Shown in pieces: positions 22,261 to 31,863 of a stretch of DNA of 64,000 bases (the stretch's first letter is position 1; every line of letters starts with the position of its first letter). The stretch covers positions 248,001 through 312,000 of the forward strand of contig JAPQWV010000357.1 of NCBI GenBank assembly GCA_027422505.1, read 5' to 3'. The position numbers and the translations under genes were made by a program. This stretch comes from Craterostigma plantagineum (taxonomy: Eukaryota > Streptophyta > Magnoliopsida > Lamiales > Linderniaceae). The notes beneath the pieces were generated by a model. That model had not been told where the DNA came from. It saw only the letters and a program-made list of their open reading frames with translations, and made no database searches.

Positions 22261-22414
22261 GGGGTCAGATTATTTTGCTACGATCATTGTCACGCTTAAA
22301 AATTCATACGACAATTGAAAGATTTAATGCCGTCAAGTCAAGTCAGCAAACTAAATTCCTAGGTTCAACGAATGATCCGTTTCGACAACTCTCACTAGGT
22401 TCGCTCTAGCACTC
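22261..22414 (-). other. E3 conserved non-coding block
   Basis: GGGGTCAGATTA ... CCGTCAAGTCA ... GATCC(A/G)TTTCGACAAC ... TTCGCTCTAGCACTC is strongly conserved between E3 and E6 (48567-48696), although most surrounding non-coding DNA differs. E5 inserted exactly at its end. Confidence 0.65.
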
Positions 22415-22744
22415 TGTTAGGTCCCCGTTTGTCAACACAATCAATCCTAGACATGAATTCTAAGGAAATCGATTAGAATTATTGAAATATGAATTTCGAT
22501 CGAAAACCTTCACTTGAAGAATACGAGAGAGAGTTCCTTTAGTGTGAAAATGTTTTGCTGTTTCTCTCTCTAGAATTGAATTCGGCAGCCTTTCGGATTG
22601 ATTCTCTAATTTTCTTGTCTATTTCTCGATGTGTGTACAACTATTTATACCAAACAAACTTTGTATAAATATCAAATCAGTCCTAATCTAAGGACTACTA
22701 GAACAACTAATGAAATCAAGCACAATTAAAATTGATACTCTACA
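22415..22744 (-). repeat. E5 3' LTR
   Basis: 330 bp, TGTTAGGTCCCCG...CTCTACA. Compared with the other LTR it lacks about 16-20 bp (GTAAGCCCCTAATTACAAG region) and shows scattered substitutions, suggesting an older insertion than G1. Confidence 0.93.
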
Positions 22745-22762
22745 CAATCTCTCCCTTTGTGC
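22745..22762 (-). other. E5 polypurine tract (weakened)
   Basis: CAATCTCTCCCTTTGTGC next to the LTR. On the minus strand the tract is GCACAAAGGGAGAGATTG, with the G run interrupted compared with the GGGGG of E2, E3 and E6. Confidence 0.7.
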
Positions 22763-22779
22763 TTGATTGCCCTTCCGCT

Positions 22780-23349
22780 CCCAGATCAGCTGCGTGAAAT
22801 CGTAATTTCTGGAGAATGCGAGTCCATGAAAGATCCGCAGTATGTTGCCATTGCCCTTGTCGAAGCCAGCATGCTTGGGTGATAGACACTTGTTCACAAT
22901 CCCGAACAGTGTCTTCCAGGGATGAGGAATACCGCTGCTCTGGACCTGAGCTAGCTTGGTGAGCTGAGGTTGATATCCGATCTGCATGAAGTCATGCACC
23001 ATTTCTGCGTCTGATGGGAGCGGGTCGTAGTTTTCCCTGTATGGCAAGTCCAGAATCATCCCGAACTGGTTCTTGTCCATATGTATGTGCCGCGTCCCAA
23101 TTATTGCTGAGAAGGAGAATGCTCCATTTGCCACTAATCCTTGTAACATCACAAGAATTGCTGGAGATAGACCATTGGCACGGATGCGGTGACCATCAAT
23201 GCATGCCAGATGGGGTGCCCTTGCAGGATAGATACAATGATCTCGTGCGGACACCGAAAGGTGCTCAGATCGAGCTGGAAGTTCGTATCCTGAACCTTTA
23301 GATAAAGGTTGTGGTCGTAGATGTGATTATAATGAGGGTAGAGATCCAT
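22780..23349 (-). pseudogene. E5 partial accessory ORF
   Basis: Homologue of the N-terminal part of the E3 accessory ORF: FRCPHEIIVSILQGHPIWHA, PWKTLFGIVNKCLSPKHAGF and GNGNILRIFHG are legible in two frames (23349-23149 and 23254-22688, shift near 23150). Relative to E3 the remaining two thirds of the ORF are deleted, so the N-terminal module lies almost directly against the PPT. Confidence 0.7.
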
Positions 23350-23399
23350 CTGAAAAATAAGAGATATAATAGTTCATTAGTTCATAAATTTGATTTTAG

Positions 23400-24412
23400 T
23401 CGAAAATTGATTTAATTTTATCAAACTTTAGTATTGTATCAAGTCATGACATGTTTGATGAATTTTGAATTGAAATCGTGTGGCATGCATATAGGATCCT
23501 TGATTTTAAAAAAATGTAATGGCATGATTGTAATTTCGAATTAAACATGTAATGCGTGAAAAGACTTCGAAATTTTCTAGGTATTTGATCGAGAGAAATG
23601 TTACTGTTCATGCCGAGAGATTTTTCGCTCGAGAAATTTGGTTTTGAAATTGATTTCCTATGCACTGATTTCAATTGAAATCACCCCGTTTAATTTTGCG
23701 ATCGAGAAAATTTTATTTGCTAATGTTCGCTACAGGGTAAAAGACTTAGAAAAAATTCTTCTAAGTGTTGAACTTGAAATCGTGAGACTGTAGCCGATCA
23801 ATTTTACGATCGAGAAAAATTCCGCGTAAATTTACGATCGAGAAATTATTCCTCAGGTGAAGTTACTATCGAGAAATTTTCCTCGATTGAATAAAATTTT
23901 TCGATTTGAAATTTGGCGAGCGGTACGTGATTTTCGATCTTAAGAAAATATTATTTTTTTTTCGCTGCGTTATTTTTCTATCGAGAAATTAGTCACAAAA
24001 AACTAAGTCAATCGTCGAGAAAAATTTTCGATCAATTAAATCCTAAGCGGCGAAATTTTGCGATCGAAAAATTAAGCGTTGAAAAATTAATTTTTCGCTG
24101 CTAAATTTTTGCCACCGAAATGAAATTAAATCGAAAATTCTATTTTGCGATAGTAAGTTTTACGCTCGATCTAATTTGCATCTAAATTGTCTATTCAGTG
24201 TTTAAGTTTTTCGCTCAAATAAAATCTTAATTAGATTTCTCGATGGTAATTACTTTTTCGATCAAAATCTTCCATCTTAGCGACTAAATCAGAATTTTAT
24301 TGATCGAAAAACTAATTCGATGCAGTCAGTATCTCAATTAAATCGGAATTCAATTAAGACTGTTTGCGGTCGAAAAAAGTTCTTCGATGGCTTCAAACAT
24401 TCAAATGCCCAG
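23400..24412 (-). repeat. E5 spacer motif array
   Basis: Non-coding, homologous to E3 19806-20830, with many GATCGAGAA, TTTTCGATC and GCGTAAATTTACGATCGAG words. No gene. It ends at a breakpoint near 24412-24420 where integrase sequence begins abruptly. Confidence 0.75.
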
Positions 24413-24414
24413 TT

Positions 24415-24641
24415 TCATCTCTGATTAAACTCACTGAGGTGATTGTTCATGAACTCAGTGCCGTTGTCTGTTCGAATAACTTCAATAGTCTGTTGCAGCA
24501 GATTTTGAGTAGTGTTCACAAAGTTGATCATCAAGTCACCGGTCTCATCTTTGGTGCGGAGGAACTTTGTCCAAGTGTAGCGAGAGTAGTCGTCGACGAT
24601 CACTAGCACGTACTTTCTTCCATTGATACTATGAGTTTGCA
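24415..24641 (-). pseudogene. E5 second integrase fragment, distal part
   Basis: Minus-strand integrase core: YVLVIVDDYSRYTWTKFLRT and VIRTDNGTEFMNNHLSEFNQ hold two of the catalytic aspartates. The upstream part lies at 34403-35027; G1 splits them at 24646/34398. The sequence stops before the third catalytic residue (Glu), at the junction with the motif spacer, so no complete catalytic core is present. Confidence 0.8.
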
Positions 24642-24646
24642 GCGGC

Positions 24647-27184
24647 TGTAATACCCGTAAAATTAATACGGGATTATTTTTGTAATGTTCGGAATTAATG
24701 AAGATGATTTTCGAACGAAATCGGATTTTTGGGAGCGAGCCGAAAATGTTGGTTGGGCCGAAATCGATTAGGAAGTCCAAGAAATAAAACATCAAATTAT
24801 AGTAGAGCCCAAATTAAATTATCAAAGCCCAAGACAAGTAGTTGGCCCAAATAAATTAAATAAAGGGATAGGGACAAGCTTCTTTAAACTAAGGGAAGCC
24901 CACGCCTAGTGCCATACTTTTATTAGATATTTTGCATAAAATAATCATTATTTGGCTAAGGAAAAAACGTGGTAATTGAGAAGGAAACCTCACTTACAAA
25001 CCCTTCAAACCAACGTGAATAAGGAGAAGAAAAAGGGAATTTTCTTGGCAAGCTTGATCGATTTTCTCAACCTTGGGAATTGTCTAAACGAGCTTAGGAG
25101 GTAAGGATTATACATATAACTTATTAACCCTCCATAAGTTTACGGATTTTTATATTTTACACGGCTTAGTGATGGGTCGAAATTGAAGCATAGAGGGTGA
25201 CGAGAGGAGCTGACTTTTGGTGGGATCAAGTCGAGCATCAAGCTAGGGAATTAGTCTAAATTAAGCTTGGAGGATAGGTAGGTGGTTTTAAACCCCTACT
25301 ACCCGTATGATTTTCCTCAAATTCTTTAGAATTCGTTTAGAAGGCCACTCGAGTTTTAAAGATGAAGTTTTATGATTCTTATAATTTTCGTGGTATGTTT
25401 GTTATGTGTTTTAACGTGATTTTGGACTCAATATATGAGTTCATGAGATGGATGATTTGATCGATGTGTATGTGACGAAGAACATGTTTGAATGTCTGAA
25501 AAATGTCGAAGTCTGTAAAAGATGTCGAAGCCTCATAAATGTCGAGACCATGATTTCTGAAAAATGTCGAAACCTCTTGAAAAATGTCGAGGCCTCTAAC
25601 AAAAATGTCGATATCTTATACGAAATGTCGAAACTTTTATAGAATGTCGATATAATGTAAATGTCGAGACATACCAAGAAAATGTCGAGTCTTACTTAAA
25701 AATGTCGAGTTCTGGTGAAATAGAAAATGTCGAGTTCTTACTTAAAAATGTCGAGTTCTAGTAAAATAGAAAATGTCGAGCTCATCATTCCTTGTAAAAG
25801 TCGACATCATTGTAAAATGTCGTGGCACATAATTAAACAAAGAATAAATGTCGAAATTCTTACACAATGTCGAGACTCTCAAAACAACTATAAATGTCGA
25901 TATACAAACCTTAGAAATGTCGAGTCCCTTCACTATACATATCGACTTTTATCAATTATGCAGCTCGACATCTTTGTAATAGGTAACTCGACATCCGTTA
26001 TAATTCATCTCGAAATCCATCTATTAATTATCTCGACATTTTTCTACTGCACAACTTAAATCGTCCGACTTTTACCAAAAACCCTAAAACAGTATCCAAA
26101 TATTTTAAATAAATGGTTTTAAGCCCAAATCACTTTTAAATAAAATATTTTCGTACTATAACATATATTTTCGGGTCAACCCATATTTTAAATTATAAAA
26201 ATATTATTTTTCGAATTTCATACCATCGGCCTAGTATCGGATTTTAATAAAATATAATATTTTCCGTGTTTTACTATTTACTATTGTATGAAGTGTGATG
26301 TGTTCATGTGATTGAATTTTATGTGCATATCACGACATGCACGGGTGAGAGTGATGATGATGTACCGTATTCATACGGCGACTCCTTACGGTGTCGGATG
26401 AGTGGGGTAGAGTTACCGATGTTGGTAGTCAGGTCTAGACTCGATAGGGCACCTGGTGGGAGAGGGGGTTTGCGACACCCATCTACTCGGGATTGAGCCA
26501 CCCGAGGTGTACACCACCGATATTTTATTGGCTCAGGGACGGCAGACAGATGTGAGATTCCTGTCTACCTGGGTAGTGGTAGACTACTCGGGGAGTTACA
26601 CCAAGGTGTAACACCGTCGGGTTGAGATTGTGTGCGGAGGGAGCGACCCGGCGAGGCCGGCGTGGGCTACCGCATGATTATGGCGTACCTTGCCATGCGT
26701 GCGTGGGTGCCGAGTCTAGCCTAGGGCCCTGATATGTGATGAGACGTAAGATAGGTCGAGCGTGCATATTTCATGTGTGAGGACATGGGATTGGGTTGAG
26801 TGCACGCACGCATATGCATTGCATGTTTTTACTGCCACCTACTGGGCGTTTTTGCTCAGGGTTTTACTTTATAGGTGAGACTGCGCCCGACACCGATGGG
26901 TGTCAGGGTTAGCTGTACGCGGGCTGGCGGCGGTGACTCCACGGGCTTTTGAGGGCGGAGCGGTACATGGGACGCGACCTGTGGAGAGGCGTAGTTTAGT
27001 TTAGTCGGGTTAGATTTTGGGGCTTCGGCCCGGTGTGTAAATATGACGTTTTTTTTGTAAAACCCGACCTTTGATATGAAATGTAAATTATTTTATTAAA
27101 AGTTTTTTTTTATAAATGGGGTCCTCCGCGACTTCTGTTGCGGAAATCCGCCAATTATTCTAATTAGGAAGTAGGGTCGCGACA
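24647..27184 (+). repeat. G1 5' LTR
   Basis: TGTAATACCCGTAAAATT...GGGTCGCGACA. It contains a motif array (25480-26045), an AT-rich stretch to about 26300, then GC-rich sequence (26320-27050). Short frames inside are not genes; they recur in the 3' LTR. Confidence 0.95.
25480..26045 (+). repeat. G1 5' LTR motif array (ATGTCGA)
   Basis: Eighteen exact ATGTCGA words by my count (25503, 25522, 25539, 25564, 25584, 25605, 25625, 25644, 25661, 25682, 25702, 25727, 25748, 25773 and later), spaced 17-25 bp in the dense part. Then come four inverted TCGACAT words (about 25801, 25969, 25987, 26033). The copies are separated by unrelated A/T-rich sequence. Confidence 0.93.
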
Positions 27185-27186
27185 GG

Positions 27187-27198
27187 TGGTATCAGAGC
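27187..27198 (+). other. G1 primer-binding site (tRNA-Met)
   Basis: TGGTATCAGAGC two bases after the 5' LTR. A short non-coding leader follows to the gag start at 27338. Confidence 0.95.
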
Positions 27199-27337
27199 GT
27201 TAGGTTTTAGGTTCTGAAGACTGTCCATGTACCGCCGCTCAGAAGCCTGGAGAACCAGCCTTGCCTGTAAGTGTTGTGCGCTGACGTGACTATGTGATAT
27301 TTATGTGCTCACTTATGTGTTATATAGTATTTGGAAA

Positions 27338-28600
27338 ATGTCGAGAGGAAGACCTAGACGAGAGTTCGTAGGAGAAACGAGTCGACGGGACGAACCTGAG
27401 TCCCCGACTCCTGAACACGACACAATTCGACGGCTGACTGAGTTGATACAGCGCCAGTCAGACCAGATCAATACCCTGATCAATCACCGGAGCTCATCTG
27501 AGCACCATTCCTCCCCACACTCCGATCGTGTGGAAATCATCGGGGAGAGGTTTCGCAAATTGAATCCCCCAAATTTTGCCGAGGCCGCCAACCCTGCGGT
27601 GGCCGAGGACTGGATCGGCACTGTTGAAGATCTGTTTGTCTATAGTCGCGTACCGAACAATGAGAATGTGCTATGTGCCGTTTCCCTGCTTCGGGGAAGC
27701 GCGCGGTTCTGGTGGAACACCATGAAGGTGTTAGAAGGTTCTGCTACTATGTCGTGGGAGCGCTTTAGGGAACTGTTCTATGAAAAGTACTTCACTACTC
27801 ACGACCAAGAGCAGCGCATGTACGAGTTCATGAACCTGAAACAAGGGCGAATGCCAGTTGCGGAATACATTCGCAAGTTCGAGGAGTTATCCCGCTTTGC
27901 TCCTCATCTCGTAGCAACGAATGCTCTGAAAGTTACGAGATTCCTTCGGGGACTAAAGCCGGAATTCTATCGAGACCTTAGTGTGGCGGGCGCGAGACAG
28001 TTGGAATTTCGGCAAGCGACAGAGCGTGCGTTGATAGCCGAACAAGCTGAAGGAGTAGTGAGAGAAGCTCAGGAAGTGAACAGAAAGAGGGAGGCTCAAC
28101 AAGGAGGTAGCAGTCAGAAGCGCTCATTCTTCGGCAATGGCCCGAAGAACAAAGGCAATCGACCGGGCCAACAGATGTGGCGCCCGAACTTTAGCCAGGG
28201 ACCAACCAACGTTCCCTATCGACCAGCGATGCCAGCGCCACAGTGCCAGCAGTGTGGGCGAAACCACTTCGGTATCTGCTACGGATCCCGACCGACGCAG
28301 AATCTGCAGTGCTTTCGGTGCAGAAAGATGGGGCACAGTGCACGGAACTGCACGGAAGGTCAGCCTCAGTTACAGAATCAACCACAGAAATTCATCCGAC
28401 CTCCACCCGTACCTGCGAGGGTTTTCACAATGACAAACGAGGAGGCGGAGGCGAATCCAGCCGTAGTGACTGGTACGTTGAATATCTTTCACGTACCATC
28501 TTCCATTCTGATTGACTCTGGAGCCACACACTCGTTTGTGTCGGCCAGTTTTGTGACCCGGCGGGAATATACCCTACCCCTTCATTGTGCAACTATATAG
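27338..28600 (+). CDS. gag: G1 Gag plus protease N-terminus (frameshifted end)
   Basis: Capsid/nucleocapsid protein of the gypsy element. I place the start at the ATG of [10 protein letters not shown] because upstream in-frame codons lie in untranslated leader. The gag core spans about residues 65-260 ([53 protein letters not shown]). A zinc knuckle [14 protein letters not shown] is at about 325-338, after a second Cys/His cluster. The reading enters the protease ([15 protein letters not shown], about 391) and stops after 420 codons. The pol frame continues 2 nt later in phase from about 28585, so one indel near 28560-28590 split the usual single polyprotein. Confidence 0.92.
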   Translation: MSRGRPRREFVGETSRRDEPESPTPEHDTIRRLTELIQRQSDQINTLINHRSSSEHHSSPHSDRVEIIGERFRKLNPPNFAEAANPAVAEDWIGTVEDLFVYSRVPNNENVLCAVSLLRGSARFWWNTMKVLEGSATMSWERFRELFYEKYFTTHDQEQRMYEFMNLKQGRMPVAEYIRKFEELSRFAPHLVATNALKVTRFLRGLKPEFYRDLSVAGARQLEFRQATERALIAEQAEGVVREAQEVNRKREAQQGGSSQKRSFFGNGPKNKGNRPGQQMWRPNFSQGPTNVPYRPAMPAPQCQQCGRNHFGICYGSRPTQNLQCFRCRKMGHSARNCTEGQPQLQNQPQKFIRPPPVPARVFTMTNEEAEANPAVVTGTLNIFHVPSSILIDSGATHSFVSASFVTRREYTLPLHCATI

Positions 28601-31600
28601 TTTCCTTGCCCCACGGAGACCCAACTAGGACGAACCTGGTAGTAGAAAACTGTCCCGTGAGAATTGAGGGTCGGGAATTAAATGTAGATTTGATAGTGAT
28701 CCCGATGAATGATTACGATATCATATTCGGGATGGATTGGCTCTCGAAATATGGAGCAATCATAGACTGTGCGAAGAAAGTAGTTAGGTTTCAATCGACC
28801 GAGGGAGGGCAGTTTGAATTTTCAGGAAAGATGAACAATAAAACAGTCCCTAGGATTTCTGCTCTGAAAGCTCAGCGACTCGTAAATACGGGTTGCGAAG
28901 CATTTCTGATCTTTGCGGTGAAAGCCGAAGAATCTCCTCAGCCAAAGCTAGAGGAAGTTCCTATAGTAAAGGAGTATCCCGATGTGTTTCCCGAGGATCT
29001 CCCGGGGTTACCGCCGAATCGGGAAATTGAATTCGTAATCGATCTTGTGCCCGGAGCTACCCCTATCTCTAAACCCCCGTATCGGCTAGCACCGAATGAA
29101 CTGCGGGAGTTGAAAGAGCAACTGGAGGAATTATTGCAGAAGGGTTTCATTCAACCCAGTTTCTCGCCCTGGGGAGCCCCGGTACTTTTCGTAAAGAAGA
29201 AAGACGGGTCAATGAGATTATGTATAGACTATCGTGATCTTAATAAGATCACGATAAAGAACAAATACCCGTTGCCGAGGATAGATGATTTATTCGATCA
29301 ATTACAAGGGGCAACGGTGTTCTCAAAGATCGACCTGCGTTCCGGTTACCATCAGTTGAAAATCCGTGAAAATGATGTTCCGAAAACTGCGTTTAGCACG
29401 AGGTACGGCCACTACGAATTCTTGGTCATGCCTTTCGGGCTGACGAATGCTCCTGCCGCTTTCATGGGTCTGATGAACCGAGTATTTAAGGAGTTCCTAG
29501 ACCGTTTTGTTATAGTATTTATCGACGATATCCTCGTATACTCGAAGACGAAGGAGGAACACGAGGATCATCTGAGGACGGTCCTTGGAATCCTTCGGGA
29601 GAAACAATTGTTCGCTAAATTTAAGAAATGTGAATTCTGGTTGGAACAAGTGGCATTTCTGGGGCACATCATTTCGGGGAGCGGAATTGCGGTGGACCCC
29701 AGCAAGATTGAGGCGATAGAAAATTGGCCACGACCGACCACTCCCACTGAAGTAAGGAGTTTTCTCGGGCTTGCTGGATATTATCGAAAGTTTATCAAAG
29801 ACTTCTCCAGCATTGCCTCAACGCTCACAAACTTGACAAAGAAGAATGTCTCGTTCAAATGGACTGAACAGTGCGAGCAAAGTTTTCAGGAGTTGAAGAA
29901 GAGACTGACGACTGCTCCAGTTTTAGCAATACCGTCGGGCACTGAAGGATTTTCGGTGTATAGTGACGCCTCGAAAAATGGCTTGGGGTGCGTGTTAATG
30001 CAGAACGGGAAGGTAACCGCCTACGCCTCCCGACAGTTGAAGCCGTACGAGAAGAATTACCCCACCCATGATCTTGAACTCGCCGCGGTAGTGTTTGCTC
30101 TCAAAATCTGGCGACACTATCTGTACGGAGAAAGGTGCGAGATCTTCACAGATCACAAGAGCCTAAAGTACTTCTTCACACAGAAGGAGTTGAATATGAG
30201 GCAAAGACGATGGCTCGAACTAGTGAAGGACTACGACTGTGTGATAAATTATCATCCAGGAAAAGCTAACGTGGTCGCAGACGCGTTGAGCCGAAAAGCC
30301 GTGAATACTGAATTATGTCAACTCGGAGTTGAAGCAATTCACTTCGGGGAGATTGAGACGAGATTGGCAGCGTTGACTCTCAAGCCGACGCTGTTAGATC
30401 GAATCATCGAAGCACAAAAGAAAGATGAATTATACCTGAAGATTCGGGGTGAACAAGATGAAGATGTTCCGTCGGAATTCGAATTCCGAGAGGACGGGAG
30501 TTTACGATTCAGAAATCGGTTGTACGTGCCTAAAGATGAAGAAATCCGTCGAACGTTGATGACAGAGGCACATACGACGACCTACTCGGTACATCCTGGT
30601 GCCACGAAGATGTATCGGGATTTACGAATGAATTACTGGTGGCCTGGAATGAAAAGAGATGTTGCTGCTTTCGTAAGCAGATGTCTGACTTGTCAGCAGA
30701 TCAAAGCAGAACATCAAAGGCCTGCAGGAATGCTACAACCGTTGACGGTTCCTGAATGGAAGTGGGACCACATAACAATGGACTTCGTCGTCGGATTACC
30801 CAAGACGGTGAAAGGGCATGATGCAATCTGGGTAGTCGTTGATAGATTAACGAAATCTGCCCACTTTCTACCGATCAACCAGACATATCCCATGGAGAAG
30901 TTCGCAGAACTCTACATTCAAGAAATAGTGAAACTACATGGGATTCCAATGTCGATCGTTTCCGATCGCGACTCGAGATTTCTATCTCAATTCTGGGGGA
31001 GCTTACAGAAGGCTTTAGGGACCAAATTATCATTTAGTTCGGCCTATCATCCCCAGAAGGACGGGCAATCGGAAAGAACGATCCAGACGCTCGAAGATAT
31101 GTTAAGGGCGTGTGTTCTGGATTTCCGAGGAAGCTTGAGTAAATACCTCCCATTGATTGAATTTTCGTATAATAACAGCTTTCAAGCGACGAACGGGATG
31201 GCACCTTACGAAGCCTTGTATGGGCGTAAATGCCGATCCCCAGTACATTGGGATGAAATCGGCGAGAAGGCGTTATTAGGTCCTGAAATGGTTCGTGAGA
31301 TGGCCGAAGCTGTTAGTAAAATTCGGGGGAGGATGCAAACGGCCCAAAGTCGTCAGAAGAATTACGCGGATAAAAGACGAAGGCCGTTAGAGTTCAAAGA
31401 AGGTGATCAAGTTTTCCTCAAGATATCACCTATGAAGGGTGTTAAGCGTTTCGGACGAAAAGGAAAGTTGAGTCCGAGATACATAGGCCCCTTCCATATT
31501 TTGAAAAGGGTCGGTGAAGTAGCATACCAGCTAGAACTGCCTACTTCACTAGCACAAGTCCATGACGTCTTCCACGTATCTACGTTACGGACGTACGTTC

Positions 31601-31776
31601 CAGATCCGAGTCATGTGCTACGAAGTGAGACGCTTCATCAACAATTGAGACCGGACCTAAGCTATGAAGAAAGGCCGATAGAGATTTTAATGTACGAGGT
31701 GAAGCGACTTCGAAATAAGAACATCCCCCTAGTAAAGGTCTTGTGGCGGAACCAGACAAAGGAGGAAGCCACTTGA
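28585..31776 (+). CDS. pol: G1 Pol: protease end, RT, RNase H, integrase, chromodomain
   Basis: Enters in the protease ([15 protein letters not shown]). [22 protein letters not shown] near residue 202 and catalytic [10 protein letters not shown] near 311. RNase [14 protein letters not shown] near 458 and [12 protein letters not shown]. Integrase: HHCC zinc finger about 662-702 with CLTCQ, then catalytic Asp in ITMDFVVG (732), Asp in VSDRDSRF (792) and Glu in [10 protein letters not shown] (828). The C-terminus [19 protein letters not shown]...VKVLWRN is a chromodomain, which in this clade directs insertion to heterochromatin. The TGA at 31774 stands where homologues have Trp; 18 more codons follow in frame to a TAA, so the tail is cut short. 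The first codon here is not a real start, since this is a frameshift continuation. Confidence 0.93.
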   Translation: MCNYIVSLPHGDPTRTNLVVENCPVRIEGRELNVDLIVIPMNDYDIIFGMDWLSKYGAIIDCAKKVVRFQSTEGGQFEFSGKMNNKTVPRISALKAQRLVNTGCEAFLIFAVKAEESPQPKLEEVPIVKEYPDVFPEDLPGLPPNREIEFVIDLVPGATPISKPPYRLAPNELRELKEQLEELLQKGFIQPSFSPWGAPVLFVKKKDGSMRLCIDYRDLNKITIKNKYPLPRIDDLFDQLQGATVFSKIDLRSGYHQLKIRENDVPKTAFSTRYGHYEFLVMPFGLTNAPAAFMGLMNRVFKEFLDRFVIVFIDDILVYSKTKEEHEDHLRTVLGILREKQLFAKFKKCEFWLEQVAFLGHIISGSGIAVDPSKIEAIENWPRPTTPTEVRSFLGLAGYYRKFIKDFSSIASTLTNLTKKNVSFKWTEQCEQSFQELKKRLTTAPVLAIPSGTEGFSVYSDASKNGLGCVLMQNGKVTAYASRQLKPYEKNYPTHDLELAAVVFALKIWRHYLYGERCEIFTDHKSLKYFFTQKELNMRQRRWLELVKDYDCVINYHPGKANVVADALSRKAVNTELCQLGVEAIHFGEIETRLAALTLKPTLLDRIIEAQKKDELYLKIRGEQDEDVPSEFEFREDGSLRFRNRLYVPKDEEIRRTLMTEAHTTTYSVHPGATKMYRDLRMNYWWPGMKRDVAAFVSRCLTCQQIKAEHQRPAGMLQPLTVPEWKWDHITMDFVVGLPKTVKGHDAIWVVVDRLTKSAHFLPINQTYPMEKFAELYIQEIVKLHGIPMSIVSDRDSRFLSQFWGSLQKALGTKLSFSSAYHPQKDGQSERTIQTLEDMLRACVLDFRGSLSKYLPLIEFSYNNSFQATNGMAPYEALYGRKCRSPVHWDEIGEKALLGPEMVREMAEAVSKIRGRMQTAQSRQKNYADKRRRPLEFKEGDQVFLKISPMKGVKRFGRKGKLSPRYIGPFHILKRVGEVAYQLELPTSLAQVHDVFHVSTLRTYVPDPSHVLRSETLHQQLRPDLSYEERPIEILMYEVKRLRNKNIPLVKVLWRNQTKEEAT

Positions 31777-31852
31777 GAGCGAGAAGATGGGATGAGAGAA
31801 AAGTACCCCGAGTTGTTTACGACGACTTAAATTTCGGGGACGAAATTCCTGT

Positions 31853-31863
31853 AGGGGGGAGGA
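31853..31863 (+). other. G1 polypurine tract
   Basis: AGGGGGGAGGA directly before the 3' LTR, preceded by TTTCGGGGACGAAATTCC, a phrase typical of this gypsy clade and also present in G2 before its PPT. Confidence 0.92.

Larger units (their letters stand above)
15940..22414 (-). mobile_element. E3: Sirevirus-like copia, 3' half
   Basis: Minus-strand element whose 3' LTR is here. It continues after the nested E5 at 42483. Putative TSD TAGCG at 15935-15939 (partner outside the window). Order on the minus strand in this part: conserved spacer, multiple PPTs, CG-motif array, a long ORF downstream of pol, PPT, 3' LTR. Confidence 0.8.

Noticed and set aside
25480..26045. CRISPR-like look of the ATGTCGA array (short repeat, 10-18 bp spacers)
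   Set aside because: The repeat is only 7-9 bp, spacing varies, orientation switches, it is duplicated in both LTRs of a plant retrotransposon and no cas gene is near.
25727..26059. 110-codon plus-strand ORF duplicated at 32940-33272
   Set aside because: It lies in the G1 LTR motif array; duplication is due to paired LTRs, and frames are shaped by the ATGTCGA words.
26308..26496. Small ORF in the GC-rich part of the G1 LTR (62 codons, both strands)
   Set aside because: Repeated in the 3' LTR at 33521-33709, lies in LTR DNA with no initiation context or domain; no reason to call a gene.
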